Shown here piece after piece: positions 16,021 through 23,321 of a stretch of DNA of 40,170 nucleotides. The DNA is taken from the NCBI GenBank assembly GCA_013823945.1, contig PNMZ01000011.1:1-40170 (forward strand), written 5' to 3'. The notes under the pieces were generated by a model. It had not been told where the DNA came from. It saw only the letters and a list, made by a program, of their open reading frames with translations, and did no database searches. A program made the translations under genes and the position numbers. This DNA is from a bacterium (GTDB lineage Bacteria > Armatimonadota > Fimbriimonadia > Fimbriimonadales > Fimbriimonadaceae). Position 1 is the first letter of the stretch; every line of letters starts with the position of its first letter.

Positions 16021-17568
16021 TTAGTTGAGGTTGTGCTTGGCTTTGTATTCGGCGAGGGCTTCTTTGTTGGCCTTCTTGACGGTTTCTTGGGCATCGTCAC
16101 CGAATGCTCGGCTGGTTCGGATGCTTTCGATGACATCCGGGTATTTCTCGTGGATGAAGGCGATGAGGAACTTCTCGAACTCTTGGACGTGGTTGTTGGG
16201 GACATCGTCCATGGTTCCGCTGGTGCCGGCGAAGATGGCAATGACTTGCTCTTCGACAGGGTAGGGAACGACGAGGTTTTGCTTGAGGAGTTCGGTGAGT
16301 CGCTGACCGCGAAGGAGCTGCATTTGGGTTGCTCGGTCGAGGTCGGAGGCGAACTGGGCGAAGGCTTGGACTTCGCGGTAGTTTGCCATTTCGAGCTTCA
16401 TTTTCCCGGCGACGGACTTCATAGCTTTGATTTGGGCGTTTCCACCGACGCGGCTGACGGAGATTCCGACGTTGATTGCTGGGCGGACACCAGCGAAGAA
16501 GAGGTCTGGTTCGAGATAGATTTGTCCGTCGGTGATTGAGATCACGTTGGTGGGGATGTACGCAGAGACGTCGCCAGACTGGGTTTCGATGACGGGGAGT
16601 GCGGTGAGTGATCCGCCACCGTTCTCATCGCTGAGCTTTGCGGCTCGTTCGAGGAGGCGAGAGTGAAGATAGAAGACGTCTCCGGGATAGGCTTCACGAC
16701 CCGGCGGGCGGCGAAGGAGGAGGGAGACAGCTCGGTAGGCGACAGCGTGTTTGGAGAGGTCATCGTAGACGGCCAATGCGTGCATGCTGTTGTCGCGGAA
16801 GTATTCGCCCATTGCGGCTCCGGCGAACGGTGCTAGGTATTGCATGGCGTTCGAGTCGGATGCGGAGGCGACGACGATGATTGTGTATTTGAGGGCGTCG
16901 TTTTCGCGGAGAGTTTCAACGACACGGGCGACGTTGGCCATTTTTTGACCGATGGCGACATAGATGCTGTAGACCTTGTCTTTTTCATCGCAGTGCTCAT
17001 TCAACTTGGCTTGGTTGATGATGGTGTCGATGCAGATGGCGGTTTTTCCGGTTTGTCGGTCGCCGATGATGAGTTCCCGTTGGCCTCGACCGACGGGGAT
17101 CATGGCGTCAACGGACTTGATTCCGGTTTGGAGGGGTTCGGTGACGGGCTGTCGGTCGACAACGCCGGGGCTGTTGGTTTCGATCAGTCGGAACTCTTCG
17201 GCGGCGATGGTTCCGAGGTCGTCGATCGGTTGACCTAGAGCGTTGACAACTCGACCGAGGAGGGCTTTTCCGACGGGGACTTCGATGATCCGTCCGGTTT
17301 CCTTGACAGGGTCTCCTTCTTTGATGGAGTTGGAATCACCAATGAGGACGGCCCCGATTGAATCTTCTTCGAGGTTGAGAGCGAGTCCGATGACTCCTCC
17401 GGGGAATTCGAGCATTTCACCGACTTGGCAATCGGGGAGACCGTAGACACGGGCGATGCCGTCTCCGACTTGGAGGACGGTGCCGACGTGTTCGACTTCG
17501 GCCTTTTTGTCAAAGGCTTTCAGTTCTCGTTCAAGAATTGAGGTGATTTCTTCGGGTTTGATGGCCAT
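16021..17568 (-). CDS. atpA: F1 ATP synthase alpha subunit
   Basis: The product is 515 residues, full length. It has the N-terminal beta-barrel domain, then the P-loop GDRQTGKT (169-176), the segment [20 protein letters not shown], and [10 protein letters not shown] carrying the arginine that reaches the catalytic site on beta. It forms the non-catalytic nucleotide sites of the F1 head. Codons are almost all C/A-ended, the mirror of + genes nearby. Spacing to atpH is 24 bases and to atpG 15. Confidence 0.98.
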   Translation of the reverse strand: MAIKPEEITSILERELKAFDKKAEVEHVGTVLQVGDGIARVYGLPDCQVGEMLEFPGGVIGLALNLEEDSIGAVLIGDSNSIKEGDPVKETGRIIEVPVGKALLGRVVNALGQPIDDLGTIAAEEFRLIETNSPGVVDRQPVTEPLQTGIKSVDAMIPVGRGQRELIIGDRQTGKTAICIDTIINQAKLNEHCDEKDKVYSIYVAIGQKMANVARVVETLRENDALKYTIIVVASASDSNAMQYLAPFAGAAMGEYFRDNSMHALAVYDDLSKHAVAYRAVSLLLRRPPGREAYPGDVFYLHSRLLERAAKLSDENGGGSLTALPVIETQSGDVSAYIPTNVISITDGQIYLEPDLFFAGVRPAINVGISVSRVGGNAQIKAMKSVAGKMKLEMANYREVQAFAQFASDLDRATQMQLLRGQRLTELLKQNLVVPYPVEEQVIAIFAGTSGTMDDVPNNHVQEFEKFLIAFIHEKYPDVIESIRTSRAFGDDAQETVKKANKEALAEYKAKHNLN

Positions 17569-17592
17569 GGTCGTGTTGTCTTTTTGTTGGGT

Positions 17593-18147
17593 TTAAGCTT
17601 GTTTGAGGAGGTCGTAGACGAGGGCTTCTCTCATTCGGTTGAGTTGTCCTCGGATGGATCCATCGAGAACGTAGTCGCCGTAGGTGACTTTGACTCCCAT
17701 GATGAGATCGGGGTTGACGATGAATTCTGACTCGAGTTTGTTGCCGGTCTCTTTTTCAATTTTAGCTACGATGGCGTCTCGTTGCTTTTGGTCGAGTTCG
17801 GCACTTGATTCGACGGTGGCTTTGACGACTCGTTCGGATTGTCGGCGGAGTTCGTCGTAGGCGAGTTTGACCCCGGTGAGTTCTTCATCTCGTCCTTTTT
17901 TGATGAGGAGCTTGATGAAAGTCAGGGTTGTTACGTTGATTTTGTCGCCGAATGATCTTTCGAAGATGGTGACTTTGTCAGCGGATTCGGTTTGCGGTTT
18001 AGTGAGAAATTCACGAAACCCTTGGTTATTGCGAATTGCTTCCGTGACGAGGGCGAGGTCTTCGCTGACTGCGGGCACGATGGTTTGTGCTTGCGCGGTG
18101 TTGAAGAGTGCTTTCGCGTATCGTTTGGCAACTCGCATTTCTGACAT
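17593..18147 (-). CDS. atpH: F1 ATP synthase delta subunit
   Basis: The product is 184 residues. The N-terminal helical domain begins MRVAKRYAKALFNTAQ, and the C-terminal part has the family pattern around NPDLIMGVKVTYGDYVLDGS then RGQLNRMREAL. It links the peripheral b stalk to the top of F1. Its start codon shares one base with the stop of atpF (TAATG), so the two are translationally coupled. Confidence 0.95.
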   Translation of the reverse strand: MSEMRVAKRYAKALFNTAQAQTIVPAVSEDLALVTEAIRNNQGFREFLTKPQTESADKVTIFERSFGDKINVTTLTFIKLLIKKGRDEELTGVKLAYDELRRQSERVVKATVESSAELDQKQRDAIVAKIEKETGNKLESEFIVNPDLIMGVKVTYGDYVLDGSIRGQLNRMREALVYDLLKQA

Positions 18148-18782
18148 TAGTTCTTGACCTCGACGGTGGCGAGGAAGTCGTCGATGATGCGGCGATTGCG
18201 ATCGTTATCAACGTTTTCCGTGAGAAGCTTTTCGGTGGCTTGGAGGCTGAGATTGGTAACGTGGACGCGGAGGTCGGTGAGGGCCTTGCGTTTTTCGCTT
18301 TCAATTTCGGCGATGGCCTGTTGTTTGTACTCTTCGGCTTTGCGTTGGGCGTCGGCCATGAGTTCTTTCTTGAGGTCTTGCGCTTCTTTGATTTGAGCCT
18401 GAATCTGTTCTCGCGCGTTGGCTTCGGTTTCGGTGAGTCTCTTTTCGTAGTCGGTCTTGAGTTGGGTCATTTCCGTTCGGAGGGACTCGGCTTCGCCGAA
18501 TGTGTGTTCGAGTTCTTTGGTACGTCCATCGATGGCGTCAAAGAGAGGATTGAGGAAGAAGTATTCAACGATCTTGAAAAGAGCGGTGAACATACCGATG
18601 GTAGCGATGAGCTTGCCAAAATCAATGTGAAGTCCGACAGCGTTCATGACGCCATCCTCTACGGATTTGAGGGACTTGCTATTGACGATGAATGCGCCGA
18701 TGGCGACCAGGATTGCGCCGACGGCGATGAACGCCACGACGGTTCCTAAGCTAGATTTTTTTCTTCCAGTCTCTTGGCTCAT
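18147..18782 (-). CDS. atpF: F0 ATP synthase b subunit, extended with a second N-terminal membrane segment
   Basis: The product is 211 residues, longer than the roughly 156-170 of most b subunits. Residues 12-34 form one hydrophobic helix, and a second (about 56-78, IATIGMFTALFKIVEYFFLN) precedes the long charged helix with NPLFDAIDGRTKELE and heptad-like KELMADAQRKAEEYKQQ. The second helix corresponds to the usual single anchor of b, so the first helix is extra; it could be an additional anchor or a retained signal segment. The protein forms the peripheral stalk between F0 and delta/alpha. Only one b gene is present, so a b2 homodimer is likely. Confidence 0.88.
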   Translation of the reverse strand: MSQETGRKKSSLGTVVAFIAVGAILVAIGAFIVNSKSLKSVEDGVMNAVGLHIDFGKLIATIGMFTALFKIVEYFFLNPLFDAIDGRTKELEHTFGEAESLRTEMTQLKTDYEKRLTETEANAREQIQAQIKEAQDLKKELMADAQRKAEEYKQQAIAEIESEKRKALTDLRVHVTNLSLQATEKLLTENVDNDRNRRIIDDFLATVEVKN

Positions 18783-18820
18783 GAGGGGCTTGAAATTCGA
18801 TGTTGTTTGAATGAGTCAGG

Positions 18821-18855
18821 TCGGGCGCAACCAGTAATGGATTGGCTGCGCCCGA
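18821..18855 (-). promoter_or_regulatory. Intercistronic hairpin between atpE and atpF
   Basis: TCGGGCGCA (18821-18829) pairs with TGCGCCCGA (18847-18855), extended by CCA/TGG beyond one mismatch, around a nine-base loop. It lies 18 bases after the atpE stop on the - strand and has no T-run after it. It is therefore better read as an mRNA-stabilising or processing element than as a terminator, and could help subunit c exceed subunit b. Confidence 0.55.
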
Positions 18856-18873
18856 AAAATGTTGGATTTCGGA

Positions 18874-19083
18874 TTATGCCTTGAGGGAGCCGAGACCAAC
18901 GAAGACGGTCAAGAGGAAGACCAATTCAACGAAGGCGAGGGCGATGAGCATTGCGGTTTGGAGCTTCCCGATAGCTTCCGGTTGTCGTGCCATTCCGTTC
19001 ATGGCACCGAAGCCGATAAGTCCGAGGCCAATAGCGCAACCAAATGCGGCGAGTCCGAGGGCGAGAGGTGCTTGTTCGAGCAT
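18874..19083 (-). CDS. atpE: F0 ATP synthase c subunit
   Basis: The product is 69 residues forming two membrane helices joined by the polar loop ARQPE (32-36). The ion-binding carboxylate is Glu53 in ALAFVELVFLL. The first helix has GCAIGLGLIGFG, the small-residue packing motif of the c ring. The accompanying Gln/Ser/Thr set expected of sodium-type rings is not clearly seen, so proton coupling is more likely. It is followed by an intercistronic hairpin. Confidence 0.96.
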   Translation of the reverse strand: MLEQAPLALGLAAFGCAIGLGLIGFGAMNGMARQPEAIGKLQTAMLIALAFVELVFLLTVFVGLGSLKA

Positions 19084-19127
19084 GTTTTTATTGTTTCTCC
19101 AGTTGTTTCAGGATTGAAATCGCTGTT

Positions 19128-19919
19128 TTAGTGTGCAGGCGCGGCTTCTCCGTGCGATTCGTGGTCGTGCCCCTCTTCGTGATGATGTGTCACGAGGGAG
19201 AGGTAGACGGCGAACAGCAAGCAGAAGATGAGAGCTTGCACAACACAGGTGAGGAGCTTGATGGGGAAGAGGAAGTCCCCGACGGGCAGGAGGAAGGTAT
19301 CTCCGTTGTAACCCAGTTTATTCATGGCAACGACGGCTTCTCCGCCGCCAAAGATGTTGCCGTAGAGACGCAAGCTCAAGGATACGTTCTTCATCGTTTC
19401 GGAAACGATTTCGATGAGGAAGATCATTGGGGTGATAAAGACGGCCATTGCGATGGGCAATTTTGGTCCGGCAAAGTGGGAGAAGTGTCCGACAACGCCA
19501 TTGGATCGCATTCCTTCGTACTGGACGTAGCCGACAGCGATGAGAGCCATTCCGAGGTTGAAGGCGATATCAGAAGTTGGAGAAGCGTGAATGAGGAGGG
19601 CGACGAGATTTGAGACAAAGATGACCAACCAGAAGGTCATCATCATGGGGATATATTTTTTGCCGTGTGGGCCGATGATGCCGATTGCGAGTCCTTCGAT
19701 GAAAACGTAGAGTTGTTCGAGCAGTTTGGTGGTGGTTTTGCTGAAGAACTTGGTGTTGAGGCCTTTTTTCGCTGACCCAAGAAACAAGAAAGTTACAAGA
19801 GCAACGATTGCGATCAGAACCATGAGGCCATAGAACTGGGCCATCGGGGAGGCTTCATGGTGGCCCCCTTCTGCGTCTCCTGCGGCGAGGAGAAATTGGA
19901 ATCCGGTGATAAGATTCAT
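19128..19919 (-). CDS. atpB: F0 ATP synthase a subunit
   Basis: The product is 263 residues with several membrane helices. The essential arginine is Arg184 in SLSLRLYGNIFGGE-like sequence (here NIFGGGE), facing the c-ring carboxylate. The region after residue 200 has the last two helices. The C-terminus is His/Glu-rich (HHHEEGHDHESHG), which is unusual and could bind metal or simply be a soluble tail. It lies three bases after atpI in the transcript direction. Confidence 0.96.
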   Translation of the reverse strand: MNLITGFQFLLAAGDAEGGHHEASPMAQFYGLMVLIAIVALVTFLFLGSAKKGLNTKFFSKTTTKLLEQLYVFIEGLAIGIIGPHGKKYIPMMMTFWLVIFVSNLVALLIHASPTSDIAFNLGMALIAVGYVQYEGMRSNGVVGHFSHFAGPKLPIAMAVFITPMIFLIEIVSETMKNVSLSLRLYGNIFGGGEAVVAMNKLGYNGDTFLLPVGDFLFPIKLLTCVVQALIFCLLFAVYLSLVTHHHEEGHDHESHGEAAPAH

Positions 19920-19922
19920 GTT

Positions 19923-20222
19923 CTACTGCGTTTGATCTGATCGTGATGATGTGATCATCCAACCGACCGCGAGGCAGTATACCAACACAATTCCGGCCCC
20001 AAAGGACAGGAGGCCAGCGGTCCCGAGTGTCCTTGTGAATAGCCAACCTGCACCAAGTGCAGGCACCTTAAAGATAAGTCCAAAAATGAGTACGCCTAAT
20101 GGAAGTTTTGGTTTCAAATCAGGTTCAAAAACGCGAGAAAGAAGGAAGACAATGGCATATAGTCCTAAAATGCTGACGGATCCTGCGAAGGCCCCGGTGA
20201 TGGTTCCGAGAAAGATGTTCAT
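19923..20222 (-). CDS. atpI: ATP synthase subunit I-like membrane protein
   Basis: The product is 99 residues with three or four hydrophobic segments (about 8-30, 40-60 and 68-92) and a short polar tail. Its position between the AtpZ-like gene and atpB, overlapping the former by four bases, matches the small ATP synthase I proteins thought to help assemble the c ring. The sequence itself is weakly conserved, so the name rests mostly on context. Confidence 0.7.
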   Translation of the reverse strand: MNIFLGTITGAFAGSVSILGLYAIVFLLSRVFEPDLKPKLPLGVLIFGLIFKVPALGAGWLFTRTLGTAGLLSFGAGIVLVYCLAVGWMITSSRSDQTQ

Positions 20223-20650
20223 TTGTTGTGTCGGTTGGCAACAATGATGGTCATGATGAGGCCGAGGATAAAGCCAAGAAAGCCGAACATGGCGGCGAAC
20301 TGGACTTGACCTTCGGTGCGATTTCCAGCTCGGTCCACGAGGACTCCGATTCCGTAGAGGACGATGGGCGTTCCGATGAGAGAATAGGCTGCGGTCAGGC
20401 CCGCGCCGAGTCCTTTTGCATCTTCGGGGGTGAGTCCGCTGGCGTTGTTCGATCCGGGGGCTTGTTTTTTTGATTGAGCTTGAGCCGTTTCGAGTCGATT
20501 AGAGAGGTGGCTTAGTTTCTGGTCGAAATCGGAGTCAATTTCTTCGAATTTTTTCCGGGTTGAGTTTGCGATTTCTTCGGTTTGATCGTGGAGGATGTCG
20601 ATGGGGGAGGGGTTTTCGGCGGGGGAATCTGGGGAATCAGGTTTTTCCAC
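20219..20650 (-). CDS. atpZ: AtpZ/AtpI-family protein with N-terminal coiled coil
   Basis: The product is 143 residues. Residues 1-65 are charged and helical (EEIANSTRKKFEEIDSDFDQ). Two membrane helices follow (about 86-106 and 117-138), with VLVDRAGNRTEG between them and GFLGFILGLIM in the second, matching the AtpZ family found first in many ATP synthase operons. In other bacteria such proteins assist assembly or carry divalent ions. It is the first gene of the operon and is divergent from recG, leaving about 70 bases for both promoters. Confidence 0.78.
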   Translation of the reverse strand: MEKPDSPDSPAENPSPIDILHDQTEEIANSTRKKFEEIDSDFDQKLSHLSNRLETAQAQSKKQAPGSNNASGLTPEDAKGLGAGLTAAYSLIGTPIVLYGIGVLVDRAGNRTEGQVQFAAMFGFLGFILGLIMTIIVANRHNK

Positions 20651-20722
20651 AGGGTGATTGTATCTGGTTTGGGAATATCTGCGACTTTGGTGGGTTGTAG
20701 AGAGTGTTTAATTGAAGAGCGG

Positions 20723-22876
20723 ATGGCAGAGCAATCAATTGGCCGGGGTTTGGAGATGGAGGTGCAGTTCCTGAAAGGAGTTGGGCCGAAGTCGGCGATG
20801 ATTCTGGCGAAATTGGGGTTGAAGACGGTGGAAGACGTACTTTGGTATTTGCCGAGGCGGTACGACGATCGGTCGAATTTGCCTCAACTTGTGATGCTCC
20901 GGCCGGGGGAGGCGCAAAGTGTTCGGGGACGAGTGAGAGGGGTCACCACACGGCGCATTAGCGGTGGCCGGGTGATCATTCAGGCGGTGTTAGATGACGG
21001 TAGCGGGCAGGTCACTTTGACCTGGTTCAATCAGCCTTGGGTGGCGCGAGAGCTTCAACGGATTGAGGGGGAGGTGATGGCTTATGGGACGGTGAAAGAG
21101 GGGCGGAGTCGGCAGTTAGAGATTGCGAGTCCGGAATGGGAAGCGGTGGATGAGGAGGACGAGAGCGGGGACTTTGCGCGAATTGTTCCGGTTTATGGGC
21201 TGAGCGAGGGGGTTCCTCAGAAGACGGTTCGACGGGCGGCGGCGAGTGCAATTCAGTATTTTGCTGATCAAGTTGAGGATCCTTTGCCAGAGGAATTCCG
21301 GCGGGCAAATCGGTTGGTTCCTTTGGGGGCGGCTTTGCGGCAGATGCATGCACCGGAAAGTGCGGCTCACTTGGAGAAGGCGCGGCATCGGTTAGTTTAT
21401 GAGGAATTTTTGTATTTGCAGTTGGTTTTGCAGATGCGCCGGATGGAAGTTCAGCAGGAGATCGGGATTTCTTTTCCGCTGGGTGAGATTGGGCGGCGGG
21501 ATATGCGGATGGGGGGCGGCCTTTTTGAGGATGGCGGGGTGGATGCCAGGAGTTTAGAGGAACAGGCTTTGGCGATGTTGCCTTTTGAACTGACGGGCGC
21601 GCAGAGGAGGGTGGTGGGAGAGATTTGGGCGGACATGGAGCGGGGTTTTCCGATGAACCGGTTGGTGCAGGGGGATGTGGGGAGTGGGAAGACGGCGGTG
21701 GCGGCATGTGCGATGTTGGGAGCGGTTCGGTGTGGCTATCAGGCGGCGATGATGGCACCGACGGAGATTTTGGCCGAGCAGCATTGGATGAATTTACGGC
21801 GGTTGTTTGAACCGCTTGGGGTTTCTGTGGGCTTGCTCGTTGGGAAATTGGGTGCGAAGGATAAGCGCAAGGCGCTAGAGAAGACAGCGAGTGGAGCGGC
21901 GCAGATTACAGTCGGGACTCATGCCTTGATTAGTGAGGGGGTTGAATTTGCTAAGTTGGGATTTGTAGTCATTGATGAACAGCACCGTTTTGGGGTGATG
22001 CAACGGTTGAGTTTGAGGCAGAAGGGGGTTGATAATCCGGATGTTCTCGTGATGACAGCGACACCAATTCCACGAACATTGACGATGAGTTTGTACGGGG
22101 ATTTGGATTTGAGTGTGATTGATGAATTGCCGCCGGGGCGGAAGGCGATCAAGACGCACTGGAAAAAGCCTTGGGATCGGGAGAAGGTTTATGAGACGGT
22201 TCGGCGATTGGTCGCGGAGGGTCGGCAGGCGTACTTTGTTTGTCCGATGATTACGGAGAGCGACAAGATGCAGACTCAGGCGGCGGAGGATTTACATTAT
22301 CGACTGACCCACGAGACGTTTCCGGATTTGAAGGTGGGGTTGCTTCATGGTCAGATGAAATCGGCGGAAAAGGAAGCGGTGATGGATCAGTTCCGACGGG
22401 GGGAGTTGGACGTTTTGGTGAGTACGGTGGTGATTGAAGTTGGGGTCGATGTTCCGAATGCAAGTGTAATGGTGATTGAGGATGCGAATCGGTTTGGGCT
22501 TAGCCAGTTGCATCAGTTGCGGGGGCGGGTTGGGCGAGGAGAGCACCAAAGCTATTGCATCCTGATTGCGGATGCAACGACGGGGGATGCGGAAGAGCGA
22601 TTAAAAGTTTTGGAAGAGACGACGGATGGGTTCCGGATAGCGGAGGCGGATTTGAAGATTCGGGGCCCAGGGGATGTGATGGGGACGCGGCAAAGTGGGA
22701 TGTTGGAATTTAAGGTTGCGGATTTGATTAGTGATGGCCCAGTGCTAGAGCAAGCGCGACAGGGGGCAATTGCGATTTTGGCAGAGGATGCGAACTTGAG
22801 TTTGCCTGCAAATCGGTTGATGTTGGAACAAGTGCGCAAGCGTCGGAGTGACGAAGCGATGATTTCAGTTAGTTAG
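20723..22876 (+). CDS. recG: ATP-dependent DNA helicase RecG
   Basis: Taken from ATG 20723 the protein has 717 residues, normal for RecG; the frame is open upstream but that part overlaps atpZ and is not RecG-like. The N-terminal wedge/OB region (about 15-180) includes GVGPKSAMILAKLGLKTVED and the VRGRV start of the OB fold. The helicase core has the P-loop GDVGSGKT (317-324), the DEQH box (418-421, IDEQHRFG) and motif VI-like QLRGRVGRGEHQSYC. It rewinds and reverses stalled forks and branch-migrates Holliday junctions. Codon endings are strongly G/T. Confidence 0.96.
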   Translation: MAEQSIGRGLEMEVQFLKGVGPKSAMILAKLGLKTVEDVLWYLPRRYDDRSNLPQLVMLRPGEAQSVRGRVRGVTTRRISGGRVIIQAVLDDGSGQVTLTWFNQPWVARELQRIEGEVMAYGTVKEGRSRQLEIASPEWEAVDEEDESGDFARIVPVYGLSEGVPQKTVRRAAASAIQYFADQVEDPLPEEFRRANRLVPLGAALRQMHAPESAAHLEKARHRLVYEEFLYLQLVLQMRRMEVQQEIGISFPLGEIGRRDMRMGGGLFEDGGVDARSLEEQALAMLPFELTGAQRRVVGEIWADMERGFPMNRLVQGDVGSGKTAVAACAMLGAVRCGYQAAMMAPTEILAEQHWMNLRRLFEPLGVSVGLLVGKLGAKDKRKALEKTASGAAQITVGTHALISEGVEFAKLGFVVIDEQHRFGVMQRLSLRQKGVDNPDVLVMTATPIPRTLTMSLYGDLDLSVIDELPPGRKAIKTHWKKPWDREKVYETVRRLVAEGRQAYFVCPMITESDKMQTQAAEDLHYRLTHETFPDLKVGLLHGQMKSAEKEAVMDQFRRGELDVLVSTVVIEVGVDVPNASVMVIEDANRFGLSQLHQLRGRVGRGEHQSYCILIADATTGDAEERLKVLEETTDGFRIAEADLKIRGPGDVMGTRQSGMLEFKVADLISDGPVLEQARQGAIAILAEDANLSLPANRLMLEQVRKRRSDEAMISVS

Positions 22877-22947
22877 AATTACTAGTTGTGCTTTAAGTCA
22901 CAATTTTTACGGGGGATGAGATTGCCAATTGAACCCATGATAACATT

Positions 22948-23277
22948 ATGATCATGGCAGTCGAAGAACTTTCGTTGGCGGGTTTGAAGGCGAAATTGGA
23001 TGATGGGGAGAAGGTGGTTTTGGTGGATGTTCGTGAGTTCGACGAGCTCGAACATGGGGTCTTACCGGGAGTGGTACATATTCCGATGGGTTCGGTACCG
23101 GAGCGTCTGAATGAGCTTGATCCGGAAGCGGAGTTGATTATTATTTGCCGGACGGGGAACCGGAGTCGCAAGGTCGGGCAGTATTTGGCGAGTCATGGGT
23201 TTTACAAGGTTGCGAATTTGAGTGAGGGGATGAACGGTTGGGCGGCGGAAATTGACCCGACGATGGAAGTGTACTAG
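22948..23277 (+). CDS. Rhodanese-like domain protein
   Basis: The single-domain protein has 109 residues, or 107 if the second ATG at 22954 is used. The domain shows VLVDVREFDELEHGVLPG near the start and IIICRTGNRSRKV with Cys67 as the expected sulfur-carrying residue, then YKVANLSEGMNGW. Such stand-alone rhodaneses transfer sulfane sulfur, for example from thiosulfate or a persulfide donor. The acceptor here is unknown. It converges with topA, separated by a terminator. Confidence 0.93.
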   Translation: MIMAVEELSLAGLKAKLDDGEKVVLVDVREFDELEHGVLPGVVHIPMGSVPERLNELDPEAELIIICRTGNRSRKVGQYLASHGFYKVANLSEGMNGWAAEIDPTMEVY

Positions 23278-23288
23278 GTTGAATTTGG

Positions 23289-23316
23289 ATGGTCGAGCAG
23301 ATGGTTGCTCGACCAT
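23289..23316. terminator. Intrinsic terminator between rhodanese and topA
   Basis: ATGGTCGAGCA (23289-23299) pairs perfectly with TGCTCGACCAT (23306-23316) around a six-base loop. The + side continues TTGGTTTATTTTTTC. It probably serves both convergent genes. Confidence 0.8.
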
Positions 23317-23321
23317 TTGGT

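Noticed and set aside
15286..19613. Several long + frames opposite the ATP synthase genes
   Set aside because: They are antisense shadows produced by the C/A-ended codons of the - strand genes; the - proteins are unmistakable.
20582..20722. Upstream extension of recG
   Set aside because: The extra 47 residues are not RecG-like and would overlap the divergent atpZ gene; the protein aligns normally from 20723.
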